This document shows, piece after piece, positions 9,451-18,064 of a stretch of DNA of 64,000 bases. The notes under the pieces are model-generated. The model did not search any database. It had not been told where the DNA came from and saw nothing but the letters and a program-made list of their open reading frames with translations. Each line of letters starts with the position of its first letter. The stretch's first letter is position 1. This DNA is from Staphylococcus pragensis. GTDB lineage: Bacteria > Bacillota > Bacilli > Staphylococcales > Staphylococcaceae. Both the position numbers and the translations under genes were made by a program. Location: contig NZ_SRPJ01000002.1 in NCBI RefSeq assembly GCF_004785665.1, positions 186,001 through 250,000 of the forward strand, written 5' to 3'.

Positions 9451-10112
9451 TTGAGAATTATAATTGCAGATGATCATGCAGTTGTTAGAACTGGGTTTTC
9501 AATGATATTAAATTTCCAGGAAGACATGGAAGTTGTTGCGACTGCTGCTGATGGGGTAGAGGCCTATCAAAAAGTGATGGAATACAAACCTGATGTTCTT
9601 ATAATGGACTTAAGCATGCCACCAGGTGAATCTGGGTTGATTGCGACAAGTAAAATTGCAGAAAGTTTTCCTGAAACAAAAATATTAATATTAACAATGT
9701 ATGATGATGAAGAATATTTATTTCATGTACTTCGCAATGGGGCAAAAGGATATATTTTAAAAAATTCACCAGATGAACAGTTATTACTAGCAGTACGCAC
9801 AGTATATAAAGGTGAAACATATGTAGATATGAAATTAACCACATCGTTGGTCAATGAATTTGTAAATCATACAAATATAGAAATATAGACGAGGCGTCTA
9901 CGAATGATCCTTTTAAAATACTTTCTAAACGTGAACTAGAAATATTACCATTAATTGCAAAAGGTTATGGTAATAAAGATATCGCAGAAAAATTGTTTGT
10001 TTCGGTTAAAACGGTTGAAGCACACAAAACACATATTATGACTAAATTAGGATTAAAGTCTAAACCAGAATTAGTAGAGTACGCATTGAAGAAAAAATTA
10101 TTAGAGTTTTAA
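9451..10112 (+). pseudogene. nreC: Response regulator NreC, frameshifted by 8-bp duplication
   Basis: The TTG start at 9451 follows AAGGGGA. The receiver domain (residues 1-~120, phospho-acceptor Asp53 in [10 protein letters not shown]) is intact, but translation stops at TAG 9886-9888 after 145 residues. The LuxR-type helix-turn-helix domain continues in another frame from about 9888 ([22 protein letters not shown]) to TAA at 10110-10112, ending KKKLLEF. The cause is visible: AAATATAG occurs twice in tandem at 9873-9888. Deleting one copy gives a continuous frame of exactly 217 residues, the family length. As it stands, the product cannot bind DNA and nar activation should be lost. No in-frame start with a ribosome binding site precedes the DNA-binding part. 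A sequencing error is possible but less natural for an exact 8-bp repeat. Confidence 0.9.
9873..9888 (+). repeat. 8-bp tandem duplication that breaks nreC
   Basis: Two adjacent copies of AAATATAG lie at 9873-9880 and 9881-9888. The second copy supplies the premature TAG. One copy would restore the reading frame. Confidence 0.95.
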
Positions 10113-10142
10113 TTTAAAATATAATATTGAAACTATTAAATA

Positions 10143-10190
10143 GCCATGAAGAAAATTGAGAATTTGATAAATCTTCATGGCATATTTTTA
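10143..10190 (+). terminator. Terminator after the nar-nre operon
   Basis: GCCATGAAGA at 10143-10152 pairs with TCTTCATGGC at 10172-10181 and is followed by ATATTTTTA. Confidence 0.75.
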
Positions 10191-10212
10191 TGTAAAAATA
10201 AGTAAGGAAATA

Positions 10213-10250
10213 TAGGGGGATTCCTTATAAGTATAAGGGAAAATCCTTAT
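10213..10250. promoter_or_regulatory. Two putative NreC-type sites upstream of narT
   Basis: Two GC-rich inverted repeats stand in an AT-rich leader: TAGGGGGATTCCTTA at 10213-10227 and a perfect ATAAGG-N6-CCTTAT at 10233-10250. Their centres are about two helical turns apart. They resemble the NreC target TAGGG-N4-CCCTA. Confidence 0.5.
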
Positions 10251-10373
10251 GTTCATTTTTTCACAAATTCACTAAAATTAATATGTAATCAGTAATGTGA
10301 TTGAAATATAATTTTTGACCTCTTTTATATAACAATTACTGATAAAGAAAAAAGAAATAGTGAAGGTGAAAAA

Positions 10374-11549
10374 ATGAATAAAAATAAGGGTGGTTTTCAA
10401 CTTACATTACAAACGTTGAGTCTTGTAGTGGGATTTATGGCTTGGAGTATTATTTCTCCACTAATGCCATATATTTCTCAAGATATTAAAGTGTCTCCGG
10501 AACAGCTATCAATTATTCTAGCTATTCCAGTCATTTTAGGTTCTATTTTACGAGTTCCATTTGGATATTTAACTAATATTGTTGGGGCAAAATGGGTCTT
10601 CTTTTGTAGTTTTATAGTATTATTATTTCCAATCTTTTTATTAGGACAAGCTCAAACACCTGGAATGTTAATGTTAGCAGGATTCTTTTTAGGCGTTGGA
10701 GGAGCAGTATTCTCTGTTGGTGTAACATCAGTTCCTAAATACTTTTCAAAAGATAAAGTAGGCTTAGCTAATGGTATCTATGGAGTAGGGAATGTAGGAA
10801 CGGCAGTATCTTCTTTCTTAGCGCCACCAATAGCAGGGATTATTGGTTGGCAAACCACAGTTAGAAGTTACTTAATTATCATTGCAATATTTGCGGTTTT
10901 AATGTTTATCTTAGGTGACAGTAAAGAGCCTAAAGTTAAAGTGCCACTAATGTCACAGATTAAAAAGTTATCTTCAAATTATAAATTATATTACTTAAGT
11001 TTATGGTACTTTATCACTTTCGGTGCATTCGTAGCGTTTGGTCTATTCTTACCTAACTACTTAGTACATAATTTCGGTATCGATAAAGTTGATGCTGGCA
11101 TTAGATCAGGCGTATTTATTGCTTTAGCAACGTTTTTAAGACCACTTGGAGGCGTCTTAGGTGATAAATTTAATGCGGTGAAAGTATTAATGTTTGATTT
11201 CATAGTGATGATAATAGGTGCAATTATATTAGGTATATCTGATCATATCGCATTATTTACAATAGGTTGTTTAACTATTAGTATATGCGCTGGTTTAGGA
11301 AATGGCTTAGTATTTAAATTAGTTCCTTCTTATTTTGCAAAAGAAGCTGGAGCTGCTAATGGCATCGTTTCAATGATGGGTGGTTTAGGAGGTTTCTTCC
11401 CACCACTAGTAATCACATATGTATCGAACTTGACAGGTTCTAGCCATTTAGCATTTATTCTATTAGCAATTTTTGGCGTTTTGGCCTTCATTACAATGGG
11501 GCATTTATATAAAAAAGAATATAAAAGCTCTTTAATGACCTCAAAATAA
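10374..11549 (+). CDS. narT: Nitrate/nitrite transporter NarT (major facilitator)
   Basis: A 391-residue MFS transporter of the NarK/NarT nitrate-nitrite porter family with about 12 membrane segments. It brings nitrate into the cell for NarG and may export nitrite. The family motif is visible at residues ~60-75 ([16 protein letters not shown]), and glycine-rich nitrate signatures occur in both halves ([22 protein letters not shown] and [38 protein letters not shown]). It follows the nreABC genes, has its own leader with NreC-like sites, and is expected to need NreC. The gene itself is intact. Confidence 0.93.
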   Translation: MNKNKGGFQLTLQTLSLVVGFMAWSIISPLMPYISQDIKVSPEQLSIILAIPVILGSILRVPFGYLTNIVGAKWVFFCSFIVLLFPIFLLGQAQTPGMLMLAGFFLGVGGAVFSVGVTSVPKYFSKDKVGLANGIYGVGNVGTAVSSFLAPPIAGIIGWQTTVRSYLIIIAIFAVLMFILGDSKEPKVKVPLMSQIKKLSSNYKLYYLSLWYFITFGAFVAFGLFLPNYLVHNFGIDKVDAGIRSGVFIALATFLRPLGGVLGDKFNAVKVLMFDFIVMIIGAIILGISDHIALFTIGCLTISICAGLGNGLVFKLVPSYFAKEAGAANGIVSMMGGLGGFFPPLVITYVSNLTGSSHLAFILLAIFGVLAFITMGHLYKKEYKSSLMTSK

Positions 11550-11550
11550 T

Positions 11551-11597
11551 AAAAAAACGTAGGAAACATTGATGAAAATGAATCCTACGTTTTTTTT
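11551..11597. terminator. Bidirectional terminator between narT and hsp20
   Basis: AAAAACGTAGGA and TCCTACGTTTTT form a stem flanked by an A-run on one side and a T-run on the other. It can serve both convergent genes. Confidence 0.85.
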
Positions 11598-11621
11598 AAT
11601 TAAATTTGATTTTAAATGTTA

Positions 11622-12038
11622 CTAATCAATAGTAATTTTAGTAGTATTATCTTCGTCTGTAGCTTCTTTAGGTAGAATAACCACTAAAATACCATCATTA
11701 TAACTTGCTTTAATTTGTGTTTTATCGATATCATCAAAATCAAAGTGTCTTACAAGTTCACCGTTAGCGCGTTCGCTAAGTTGAACTTTACCAGTTTGAT
11801 CAGAAACATGTTTTTGTGCTTTGATAGTTAAAGTTGAATGTTCATAAGTCAACTCAATCTCTGATTTATTAACACCTGGTAATTCAGCTTCTAGGATATA
11901 TTGACTAGATTGATTATAAATATTTGTTGGGAAAGTCTTTGATGAGAATTGATTAAATACTTGCTCACCTAAATCGCGAAATACGTCTTTAGGATTGTTT
12001 TTAAAAATAGATTGCTCAAAGAATTCTCTATTATTCAT
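11622..12038 (-). CDS. Small heat shock protein, Hsp20/alpha-crystallin family
   Basis: A 138-residue ATP-independent chaperone. The alpha-crystallin core occupies about residues 40-135. It contains ILEAELPGVNKSEIELTYEHSTLTIKAQK and ends with ASYNDGILVVILPKEA, the usual A-x-x-NGVL-like beta strand motif. The N-terminal ~35 residues are the variable arm that drives oligomer formation. It reads toward narT and away from sarZ. No CIRCE or CtsR-type repeat is evident to me in the upstream region, so its control is not clear from the sequence. Confidence 0.9.
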   Translation of the reverse strand: MNNREFFEQSIFKNNPKDVFRDLGEQVFNQFSSKTFPTNIYNQSSQYILEAELPGVNKSEIELTYEHSTLTIKAQKHVSDQTGKVQLSERANGELVRHFDFDDIDKTQIKASYNDGILVVILPKEATDEDNTTKITID

Positions 12039-12178
12039 TATATATTCTCTCCTTTAAATGAAAGTTAAAATCATAACTATTTAGTGGAAATTTTCAACTT
12101 CATTATAAAGAGAGTAAATTCTTACGTAAAGTAAAAGCAATTAATTAAGTAGTATGTAAAAATGTGGATTGGAAAAGA

Positions 12179-12260
12179 ACATGACAAAAGTTTGCAAATT
12201 ATGTATAAAGTCTTTTATATAGATAAAAATGAAAATATAAGATGTATGCTTTTGTCATGT
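12179..12260. repeat. 12-bp perfect inverted repeat between sarZ and hsp20
   Basis: ACATGACAAAAG at 12179-12190 is the exact reverse complement of CTTTTGTCATGT at 12249-12260, with 58 bases between them. It lies just past the end of sarZ and about 140 bases upstream of hsp20. It could be a weak terminator of sarZ or a looped operator. Its function is unknown. Confidence 0.6.
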
Positions 12261-12268
12261 ATTATTAT

Positions 12269-12712
12269 TTATTCTGGTGCATTATCGAAATTGTTAGTAA
12301 TGACGTGTCGTAATCTATGAACAAGTTCATCATCTTCTTCCTTAGTAAAATTGAAGTCTTCAAATACTTGTTCTGAAATAGATTCTAATACGGGCTTAAT
12401 CTTTTTACCATTTTCAGTTAAAGAAATTTGTAAATTGCGTTCATCTTCTTTTTCACGCATACGTACAACATAGCCCTTCTTCTCTAATTTTTTTAAGAGA
12501 GGTGTAAGAGTTCCAGAATCTAAAAAGACGCGTTGGCCAAGCGATTTTATATTTATTTTTTCATCATCTTCAATAGCCATAACAACCATAAAACTTGTAT
12601 ATGTTAAATCATGTTCTTTTAAATAGTAAGTATACTTTTTAATAACTTCTTTTGAATTTACATATAATAAAAAACATAATTGTTTACTTAAATAGCTGTC
12701 CTTTACATACAT
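12269..12712 (-). CDS. sarZ: MarR/OhrR-family redox regulator SarZ
   Basis: A 147-residue winged-helix regulator very close in sequence to S. aureus SarZ, a thiol-based global regulator of oxidative stress, metabolism and virulence genes. The single N-terminal redox cysteine is present at position 13 ([13 protein letters not shown]). The DNA-binding helix and wing fall in about residues 50-105 ([36 protein letters not shown]). It acts as a dimer. Its promoter should lie in 12713-12992, shared with the divergent small membrane protein gene. It ends close to hsp20, which reads in the same direction. Confidence 0.9.
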   Translation of the reverse strand: MYVKDSYLSKQLCFLLYVNSKEVIKKYTYYLKEHDLTYTSFMVVMAIEDDEKINIKSLGQRVFLDSGTLTPLLKKLEKKGYVVRMREKEDERNLQISLTENGKKIKPVLESISEQVFEDFNFTKEEDDELVHRLRHVITNNFDNAPE

Positions 12713-12992
12713 ATTTATCCCCCCTTAACTTATTTAAAGATAGTATGAACTAAAACTAATGTCAAGACTGTTGCCATAGTATTTTACAGAGTTTTCAAGA
12801 GTTTTGAAAATACATCAAAAATACGTCTACAAATAGTAAAAAAGTGTTGATTTATTTTGAATTAGAGATATATTTAAGTAAATTTTGTTACAAAAATATG
12901 CAAAGGCTTTAAAAATATTGTTATTTCATTCATAATAATTTAAATAATAAAAAATATACTTTTGGGATAGGCAGATTAGAAGGAGTTTCAAA

Positions 12993-13352
12993 ATGAGTAA
13001 AAAGCAAATAATTATAAGAGTAGTAATTATATTTGCTATTTCTTTAGTTGTAGCTATCGCATTTTTCTTTGGTATGAAGACATATCAAGGCCACAGAAAT
13101 ATAAAATTAGTTGATAGTTATTTAGAACAAAAGCATCTTACAGATAAAGTGAAATCTGAAAAAACATTATACAGTGCTAAAAAGGGCGTCTATTATAAAG
13201 AAGTAGTTTTTAAAGATGAGCCAAACTTAACTTATGTTATTCAACCTATTGGTACACGTAAAGGTATTTTTTCAGAAGGATTTGATACTGAAACTAAAAA
13301 AAGTATTAAAGGTGCCAAATATAATTACTTTAATCAGAATTTTAAACCTTAA
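12993..13352 (+). CDS. Small membrane-anchored protein, DUF3139-like
   Basis: 119 residues with one N-terminal membrane segment (residues ~7-27) after a short lysine-rich start, and a small external domain with no cysteine. It resembles the DUF3139 proteins common in Staphylococcus, whose function is not known. GAAGGAG precedes the start at a good distance. It is a single gene with its own terminator, divergent from sarZ, so it might be under SarZ control; that is inference from position only. Confidence 0.75.
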   Translation: MSKKQIIIRVVIIFAISLVVAIAFFFGMKTYQGHRNIKLVDSYLEQKHLTDKVKSEKTLYSAKKGVYYKEVVFKDEPNLTYVIQPIGTRKGIFSEGFDTETKKSIKGAKYNYFNQNFKP

Positions 13353-13363
13353 TATTAAGATTT

Positions 13364-13409
13364 GAGCTGTATTTAGACTCAGTGGAGTAGTCTATGTACA
13401 GCTTTTTTA
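13364..13409 (+). terminator. Terminator after the DUF3139-like gene
   Basis: GAGCTGTA at 13364 onward pairs with TACAGCT, with inner GACT/AGTC pairing, and is followed by seven T. Confidence 0.75.
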
Positions 13410-13493
13410 TATTTAAATTAATAATTTTGGCTAAATCAAATATTGACGATAATAAATAGGATAAAAAATTTTATATCCCAATTTTGAATTATC

Positions 13494-13502
13494 TGATATA
13501 AT
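13494..13502 (+). promoter_or_regulatory. Putative extended -10 promoter of gltT
   Basis: TGATATAAT is an extended -10 element, with no good -35 hexamer. Transcription would begin near 13509, which argues that the ATG at 13509 is not the real start of gltT. Confidence 0.5.
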
Positions 13503-13532
13503 TAAGCGATGTCAGATGAAGGGGGTTCCAAC

Positions 13533-14810
13533 ATGACTCTGTTCAAGAGAAAGATTAGTTTACCAATGCAAGTTTTAATTGCTTTGGTGCTAGGTGTAGT
13601 TGTAGGTTTATTATTGTTTGGACAAACGAATGTAGCAAATTATATTAAACCTTTCGGTGACGTTTTCTTAAATTTAATTAAAATGATCATCATTCCAATT
13701 GTATTCTGTGCATTAGCATTATCTATTTCAAATTTAGGGGATTCGAAAAAGATTGGTAGCTATGGATGGAAAGCAATTCTTTACTTTGAAATTATTACAA
13801 CAATTGCAATCGCTTTAGGATTAATTATTGGTAACTTATTCAAACCGGGTGCTGGATTAGATCCTCACAAATTGCCTAAAGGCGACATTACTAAATATCA
13901 AACATCTGCGTCAGCAGCAGAACAATCTACATATGGGAATCACTTTATTGATACCATTGTAAACATCGTACCAACAAACATATTTGAAGCATTAACTAAA
14001 GGTGAATTATTACCTATTATCTTCTTTGCAGTATTCTTTGGATTAGGATTAGCTGCAATAGGAGAAAAAGCAGATCCTGTTAAAGGATTTTTAAATGGTG
14101 TGTTAGAAGCAGTATTTTGGATGATTAACCAAATCTTAAAATTAGCGCCAATTGGTGTATTTGCATTTATTTGTACAACAGTTATGACATTTGGTGCGTC
14201 AGCATTACTACCATTATTAAAACTTGTACTTGTCGTAGTGTTCGCGATGGTATTCTTCGTAATTGTAGTTTTAGGCATAGTTGCTAGAATGGTTGGCATT
14301 AGTATTTTCTCAATTATTAAAATATTGAAAGATGAATTATTACTTGCTTTCTCAACTTCAAGTTCTGAAGCGGTATTACCAATTATGATGAATAAAATGG
14401 AAAAATTTGGTGCACCAAGAGATGTCACATCATTTGTTATTCCGATTGGTTATTCATTTAATCTAGATGGTTCAGCCTTATACCAATCAATCGCTGCATT
14501 ATTTGTAGCTCAAATGTATGGTATCCATTTATCGATTTCTGAACAAATTATTTTAATGGTAACATTGATGGTAGCCTCTAAGGGTATGGCCGGTGTGCCT
14601 GGCGTGTCAATCGTAGTATTACTTACAACATTAGGTGCAATGGGCTTACCAGCTCAAGGACTTGCTTTAATCATTGGTGTTGACCGATTATTAGACATGG
14701 TACGTACATGTGTTAACGTCATTGGTAACGCATTATCATCAATTGTTATCTCTAAATGGGAAAAGGTTTACGATAAAGAAAAAGGTAAAAAATATTTAGA
14801 ATCAATTTAA
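13533..14810 (+). CDS. gltT: Proton/sodium-glutamate symporter
   Basis: A 425-residue dicarboxylate/amino acid:cation symporter (SLC1/DAACS family) that takes up glutamate or aspartate. The serine-rich hairpin motif AFSTSSSEAVLPIMMNKMEKFG and the downstream SFNLDGSALYQSIAALFVAQ segment that binds substrate are intact. The helical hairpin MASKGMAGVPGVS-like region and the final GVDRLLDMVRTCVNVIGNAL motif are also present. I chose the ATG at 13533 because GAAGGGGG lies just before it. The gene is monocistronic, with its own promoter and terminator. Confidence 0.92.
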   Translation: MTLFKRKISLPMQVLIALVLGVVVGLLLFGQTNVANYIKPFGDVFLNLIKMIIIPIVFCALALSISNLGDSKKIGSYGWKAILYFEIITTIAIALGLIIGNLFKPGAGLDPHKLPKGDITKYQTSASAAEQSTYGNHFIDTIVNIVPTNIFEALTKGELLPIIFFAVFFGLGLAAIGEKADPVKGFLNGVLEAVFWMINQILKLAPIGVFAFICTTVMTFGASALLPLLKLVLVVVFAMVFFVIVVLGIVARMVGISIFSIIKILKDELLLAFSTSSSEAVLPIMMNKMEKFGAPRDVTSFVIPIGYSFNLDGSALYQSIAALFVAQMYGIHLSISEQIILMVTLMVASKGMAGVPGVSIVVLLTTLGAMGLPAQGLALIIGVDRLLDMVRTCVNVIGNALSSIVISKWEKVYDKEKGKKYLESI

Positions 14811-14831
14811 AAAAGTAATCTGACATTTTTT

Positions 14832-14864
14832 GTACCGAGTCATTATGTACTCGGTACTTTTTTA
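14832..14864 (+). terminator. Terminator of gltT
   Basis: A perfect 9-bp stem GTACCGAGT / ACTCGGTAC with an 8-base loop, followed by seven T. Confidence 0.9.
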
Positions 14865-14885
14865 TTTTGGAAAATTTGCATATAA

Positions 14886-14938
14886 AAATACCTCCTTCAC
14901 AAGATAGAATTTTATCTTTATGAGAAGGAGGTATTATT
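14886..14938 (-). terminator. Terminator of the DUF4889-like gene
   Basis: AATACCTCCTTC and GAAGGAGGTATT form a strong stem, with an A-run on the left that becomes a U-run on the minus strand. The stem contains a perfect anti-Shine-Dalgarno sequence, but only as part of a 3' hairpin. Confidence 0.8.
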
Positions 14939-14942
14939 ATAA

Positions 14943-15296
14943 TTACATACCTTTCATGTCATGCATTTCATGAATTTTCATCATTAATCCATGTGGTACA
15001 TCATCATGTTTCACTTTAGATACCCTTGAAAATTTATCTGAACCTTTTTCTTTTACAAGGAATACAAAATCACCTTTTTTAACGTCAACATCTGTGTCTG
15101 AAGGCAATTGAACATTTTTTTCAACTTTTTCAGTTTGTTCACTGACCATCTTTTCAATGGTATGGCTATCTTTCATGTAACCATAGTAAGTTTCTTTTTG
15201 ACCACCAGTCATCATCATGATAACTAATACGATACATATGATAAGCATGATTACACTTAAAGCAATACCTAATCCTAAGCCTTTTTTGTTTTTCAT
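14943..15296 (-). CDS. Membrane-anchored small protein, DUF4889-like
   Basis: 117 residues with a short basic start, one membrane segment (residues ~8-28) and a hydrophilic domain rich in Lys, Asp and Met, ending HGLMMKIHEMHDMKGM. It resembles a small family found only in staphylococci (DUF4889), function unknown. The Met/His-rich tail suggests possible metal binding, but that is inference. AAGGAG precedes the start. The gene stands alone with its own terminator. Confidence 0.7.
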   Translation of the reverse strand: MKNKKGLGLGIALSVIMLIICIVLVIMMMTGGQKETYYGYMKDSHTIEKMVSEQTEKVEKNVQLPSDTDVDVKKGDFVFLVKEKGSDKFSRVSKVKHDDVPHGLMMKIHEMHDMKGM

Positions 15297-15402
15297 TATG
15301 TAGCTCCTTTAAAAGTACTATCTCATTTATACAGAATAAAATATTAAATTGCAATAAAATACTAAAAACAATATATTCAAATGTGTCATTATTATTACGA
15401 AC

Positions 15403-15436
15403 AAAAACAAGCCTATAGATAACATTACCTATAGGC
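15403..15436 (-). terminator. Terminator of the PNPOx-like gene
   Basis: GCCTATAG pairs with CTATAGGC; on the minus strand a U-rich tail (TTGTTTTTG) follows. Confidence 0.65.
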
Positions 15437-15467
15437 CCAATTATATTATTAATTATAGAATTGCAAT

Positions 15468-15911
15468 TTATAGTTCGATTGTTACAGGTGTATCGATTTC
15501 ATCATCATTCATAAGTGTGATTGTTTTTGGGTTAACTTTTAAGACGCATAAATCTGGATCTTCTTTTGAATCAAAGAATGTTTTATCTTGAGTTTCCCAT
15601 AACCAATCAATTACTTTTTGGTCTTTTACGATTTCCATTGTTGCTTTGATTTCAACAAAACTATTATTTGTTGTTTCGTTATAACCTAAAAGAATATAAG
15701 CATTAGGGTTGCTTTCAATTTCATCAACTTTAACAGTTTTCGTACTTGTCTTTGTATATAAATCTAAACCATCATTATAAAATACCATGTATCGACTATT
15801 AGGCTTGTTATTATAAGCAGTTGATAATACGCCAACTTTAGATTCTTGTAAAACTTTTTCGATTGCTTGAGTAGCTTGTTGTTTATCCAAACTTATCATC
15901 TCCTTATTCAT
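15468..15911 (-). CDS. Pyridoxamine 5'-phosphate oxidase-like / general stress protein 26 family
   Basis: 147 residues with the split beta-barrel flavin-binding fold. The early segment ATQAIEKVLQESKVGVLSTAYNNKPNSRYMVF is typical of this family, and the conserved central strand AYILLGYNETTNNSFVEIKATMEI follows. Members bind FMN, heme or F420 and are often stress-induced. The substrate is not known, and true PdxH activity is unlikely because the protein is short. AGGAGATG precedes the start. It lies just downstream of rsp in the same orientation. Confidence 0.8.
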   Translation of the reverse strand: MNKEMISLDKQQATQAIEKVLQESKVGVLSTAYNNKPNSRYMVFYNDGLDLYTKTSTKTVKVDEIESNPNAYILLGYNETTNNSFVEIKATMEIVKDQKVIDWLWETQDKTFFDSKEDPDLCVLKVNPKTITLMNDDEIDTPVTIEL

Positions 15912-15958
15912 TAATATTACCTTAATTACGTAATATTAAACTTATAGATAATAATCGA

Positions 15959-18064
15959 TTAAACTGGTTTAATACAGATATATTTGACCTCATCATGTTG
16001 TAACGTAATTTGAAATGTTGCATGATTTTTTTCTTGAATAAATAATTCAGTTTTTGGATGATTAGAGCGGTCTAATTGTTTCATAATGCTTTCTTCAATA
16101 TAGACAGGCAATTTGTCCTGTGGCATTAAATGTTGAATAGACCCATGCTCATTATTGAGTGTATTAACGATAAACAATGAATTTTCGCTTAATTCATTCT
16201 GAAAATGATAGTGCTGTTTGCTATCTGATAAATAGCGATCGTTGATTTTATTAAAAAGAATAAAATGATAATTACCATCTTTACGGCTCATAAGATAATT
16301 ATTCGCAATGGTAATAGGTTCATCTACAAATGCGTTGATAAATTGATACAAATGCATAATTGGGAGAATACTTCCATGATGATTGAATAATGAAATATAC
16401 ATAGGATCATTTTCAATTAATTCATAACAAATACCACCACCGTACTTTAATAAAGCAGTTAAATGGCACACTAAGTCAGATAATTGTAATGGATGAGCGC
16501 CATTATTTGTATATTTGAAACAGCGTAATGATAGGCTGCTATATACAAATTTAGTTGATGGAATGTTAGAAGCTTCAATAAAATGTATATAGTTTTCAAA
16601 ATGTGTACTCGCATGAGTAAAGCCACGTTGCTTATCTATTAACACATTTTTTGTATTAATATTTTCAATATCTACAAAATAATAATCAAAGTTCATGCGA
16701 TTCATAATATCGTAAGTTTCTTGTAAGGTCTCACATTGATGTAGTAAACCATCCACAATTAACCCAAATTTAATCGAACGATTTTTATTTTTTAATTTTA
16801 GATGAGCAAGATGAATATCTTGAATAGACATCGTTTCAGTATCAAAAACGAGCATAAATTTAACAGTTTTTTTATTCCATTTATAATCTTGATTACTTTG
16901 TAAAAATGAAATAATTAGACGATAAATTTCTTTAAATTCATTTTTATTTTTAATAGTAACTGCTAAACTAATTTTCTTTTCGAAAAGCTTTTCAAAACAT
17001 CTGTTAAGTAAATTAAAATTAATTTGTTGGCCAAGGATATCACTTATATCATTAATTAATATAGCAGGTTTCGGTAAATAAGTGAGTTCAATGTTGTAAA
17101 AGTCATTAAATACAAATTGAAATAGTTCATTAGTATTTTGAAAATGAATAAATGCTTTCGAAGATTTAGTTTGTTTTTTGGTTTCAATAGATTGAATATC
17201 GATATAAGTTGTTTCAGTAGTTAAATGGTCGGTAAATTCAAATTCTGAAATTAAATCTAAATGTTTTTCTTCTATATGATGTCTGAATTTAATTTTAGGC
17301 ATAGGTGATAAATCATTTAATTTTGAGCGAAATTGTTTAGGATTAAAGCCTAAATATTTCTTAAATTGATTTGTAAAATTCGTATGACTACTAAAACCAG
17401 ATAATTCAGATATCGTTGTGATGGATTGATTTGTAGATATTAATAAATTTAAGGCATGTATAATTTTTAAACTTGTATAAAAATCCTTGAAGTTCATATT
17501 TAAATAGCGAACAAATAAATTTGAACAGTAAGACTCAGAAATAACCGCATATTGAGCTAAATCTAGTAGAGAAATGGTATTCGTAATATTTTTATTGATG
17601 AATAACAAAATATTCGATAGTATTTGATGATCCACTGACATTTTAGGAATATAGCTAGTTTCATTTCTAACTACAGCTTCTTTATAAAGTGTTTGAATAA
17701 TTTTTGATATTGCCTCTTCGTCTTGAGGTTCATTATTTGAAAAGTGAGTAATACTTTGCAAAATGATGGATTTAATAAAGCGGTTAGATTGTAAAAGGTG
17801 ACGGTCAAAATAGCAATTAAAGAATGTATTATCCTCTAAATAAAAGTACGCCACAGGAATTTTAAGTTCTATTAAATTTTTAGCCATTTCTATTTGGTAT
17901 AAATCACCTTGATTAATAATTGCAATGTGATTTTGTAAATCTTTACTTTCTCCATTTATGGAAATAGTTAACTCATTGGTTAACGAAAAAAGTAAAATCA
18001 CATAATTAATATTTCGTGTTGGTGCAGAAGTAATGTGATCATGTAAAAGAAGGTTGTTGCTCAT
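15959..18064 (-). CDS. rsp: AraC-family regulator Rsp
   Basis: 701 residues, the same length as S. aureus Rsp (repressor of surface proteins), which controls adhesion, toxins and the transition to cytotoxicity. The AraC DNA-binding domain lies unusually near the N-terminus, at about residues 150-250 (double helix-turn-helix, including SLLDLAQYAVISESYCSNLFVRYLN and LSGFSSHTNFTNQFKKYLGFNPKQFR). The rest is a large region that resembles a glycosidase-like barrel in part (FGLIVDGLLHQCETL, YFVDIEN). A divergent non-coding interval lies upstream, where S. aureus encodes the Rsp-dependent RNA SSR42. Confidence 0.9.
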   Translation of the reverse strand: MSNNLLLHDHITSAPTRNINYVILLFSLTNELTISINGESKDLQNHIAIINQGDLYQIEMAKNLIELKIPVAYFYLEDNTFFNCYFDRHLLQSNRFIKSIILQSITHFSNNEPQDEEAISKIIQTLYKEAVVRNETSYIPKMSVDHQILSNILLFINKNITNTISLLDLAQYAVISESYCSNLFVRYLNMNFKDFYTSLKIIHALNLLISTNQSITTISELSGFSSHTNFTNQFKKYLGFNPKQFRSKLNDLSPMPKIKFRHHIEEKHLDLISEFEFTDHLTTETTYIDIQSIETKKQTKSSKAFIHFQNTNELFQFVFNDFYNIELTYLPKPAILINDISDILGQQINFNLLNRCFEKLFEKKISLAVTIKNKNEFKEIYRLIISFLQSNQDYKWNKKTVKFMLVFDTETMSIQDIHLAHLKLKNKNRSIKFGLIVDGLLHQCETLQETYDIMNRMNFDYYFVDIENINTKNVLIDKQRGFTHASTHFENYIHFIEASNIPSTKFVYSSLSLRCFKYTNNGAHPLQLSDLVCHLTALLKYGGGICYELIENDPMYISLFNHHGSILPIMHLYQFINAFVDEPITIANNYLMSRKDGNYHFILFNKINDRYLSDSKQHYHFQNELSENSLFIVNTLNNEHGSIQHLMPQDKLPVYIEESIMKQLDRSNHPKTELFIQEKNHATFQITLQHDEVKYICIKPV

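Noticed and set aside
9888..10112. A separate small LuxR-type DNA-binding protein encoded by the second half of nreC
   Set aside because: The ATG at 9904 is in a different frame, and no in-frame start with a ribosome binding site precedes the HTH region. It is the detached end of nreC.
12713..12992. Possible small RNA or ORF in the AT-rich gap between sarZ and the DUF3139-like gene
   Set aside because: I see only divergent promoter-like AT-rich sequence, with no stable hairpin, terminator or open frame.
13940..14428. Long minus-strand open frame (162 codons) inside gltT
   Set aside because: It is antisense to a strongly conserved transporter, has low-complexity Thr/Asn-rich composition and no ribosome binding site. 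It is a shadow of the gltT codon pattern.
14886..14938. AAGGAGGT-like sequence read as a ribosome binding site for a small plus-strand gene
   Set aside because: It is one arm of a perfect terminator stem of the minus-strand gene and no open frame follows it.
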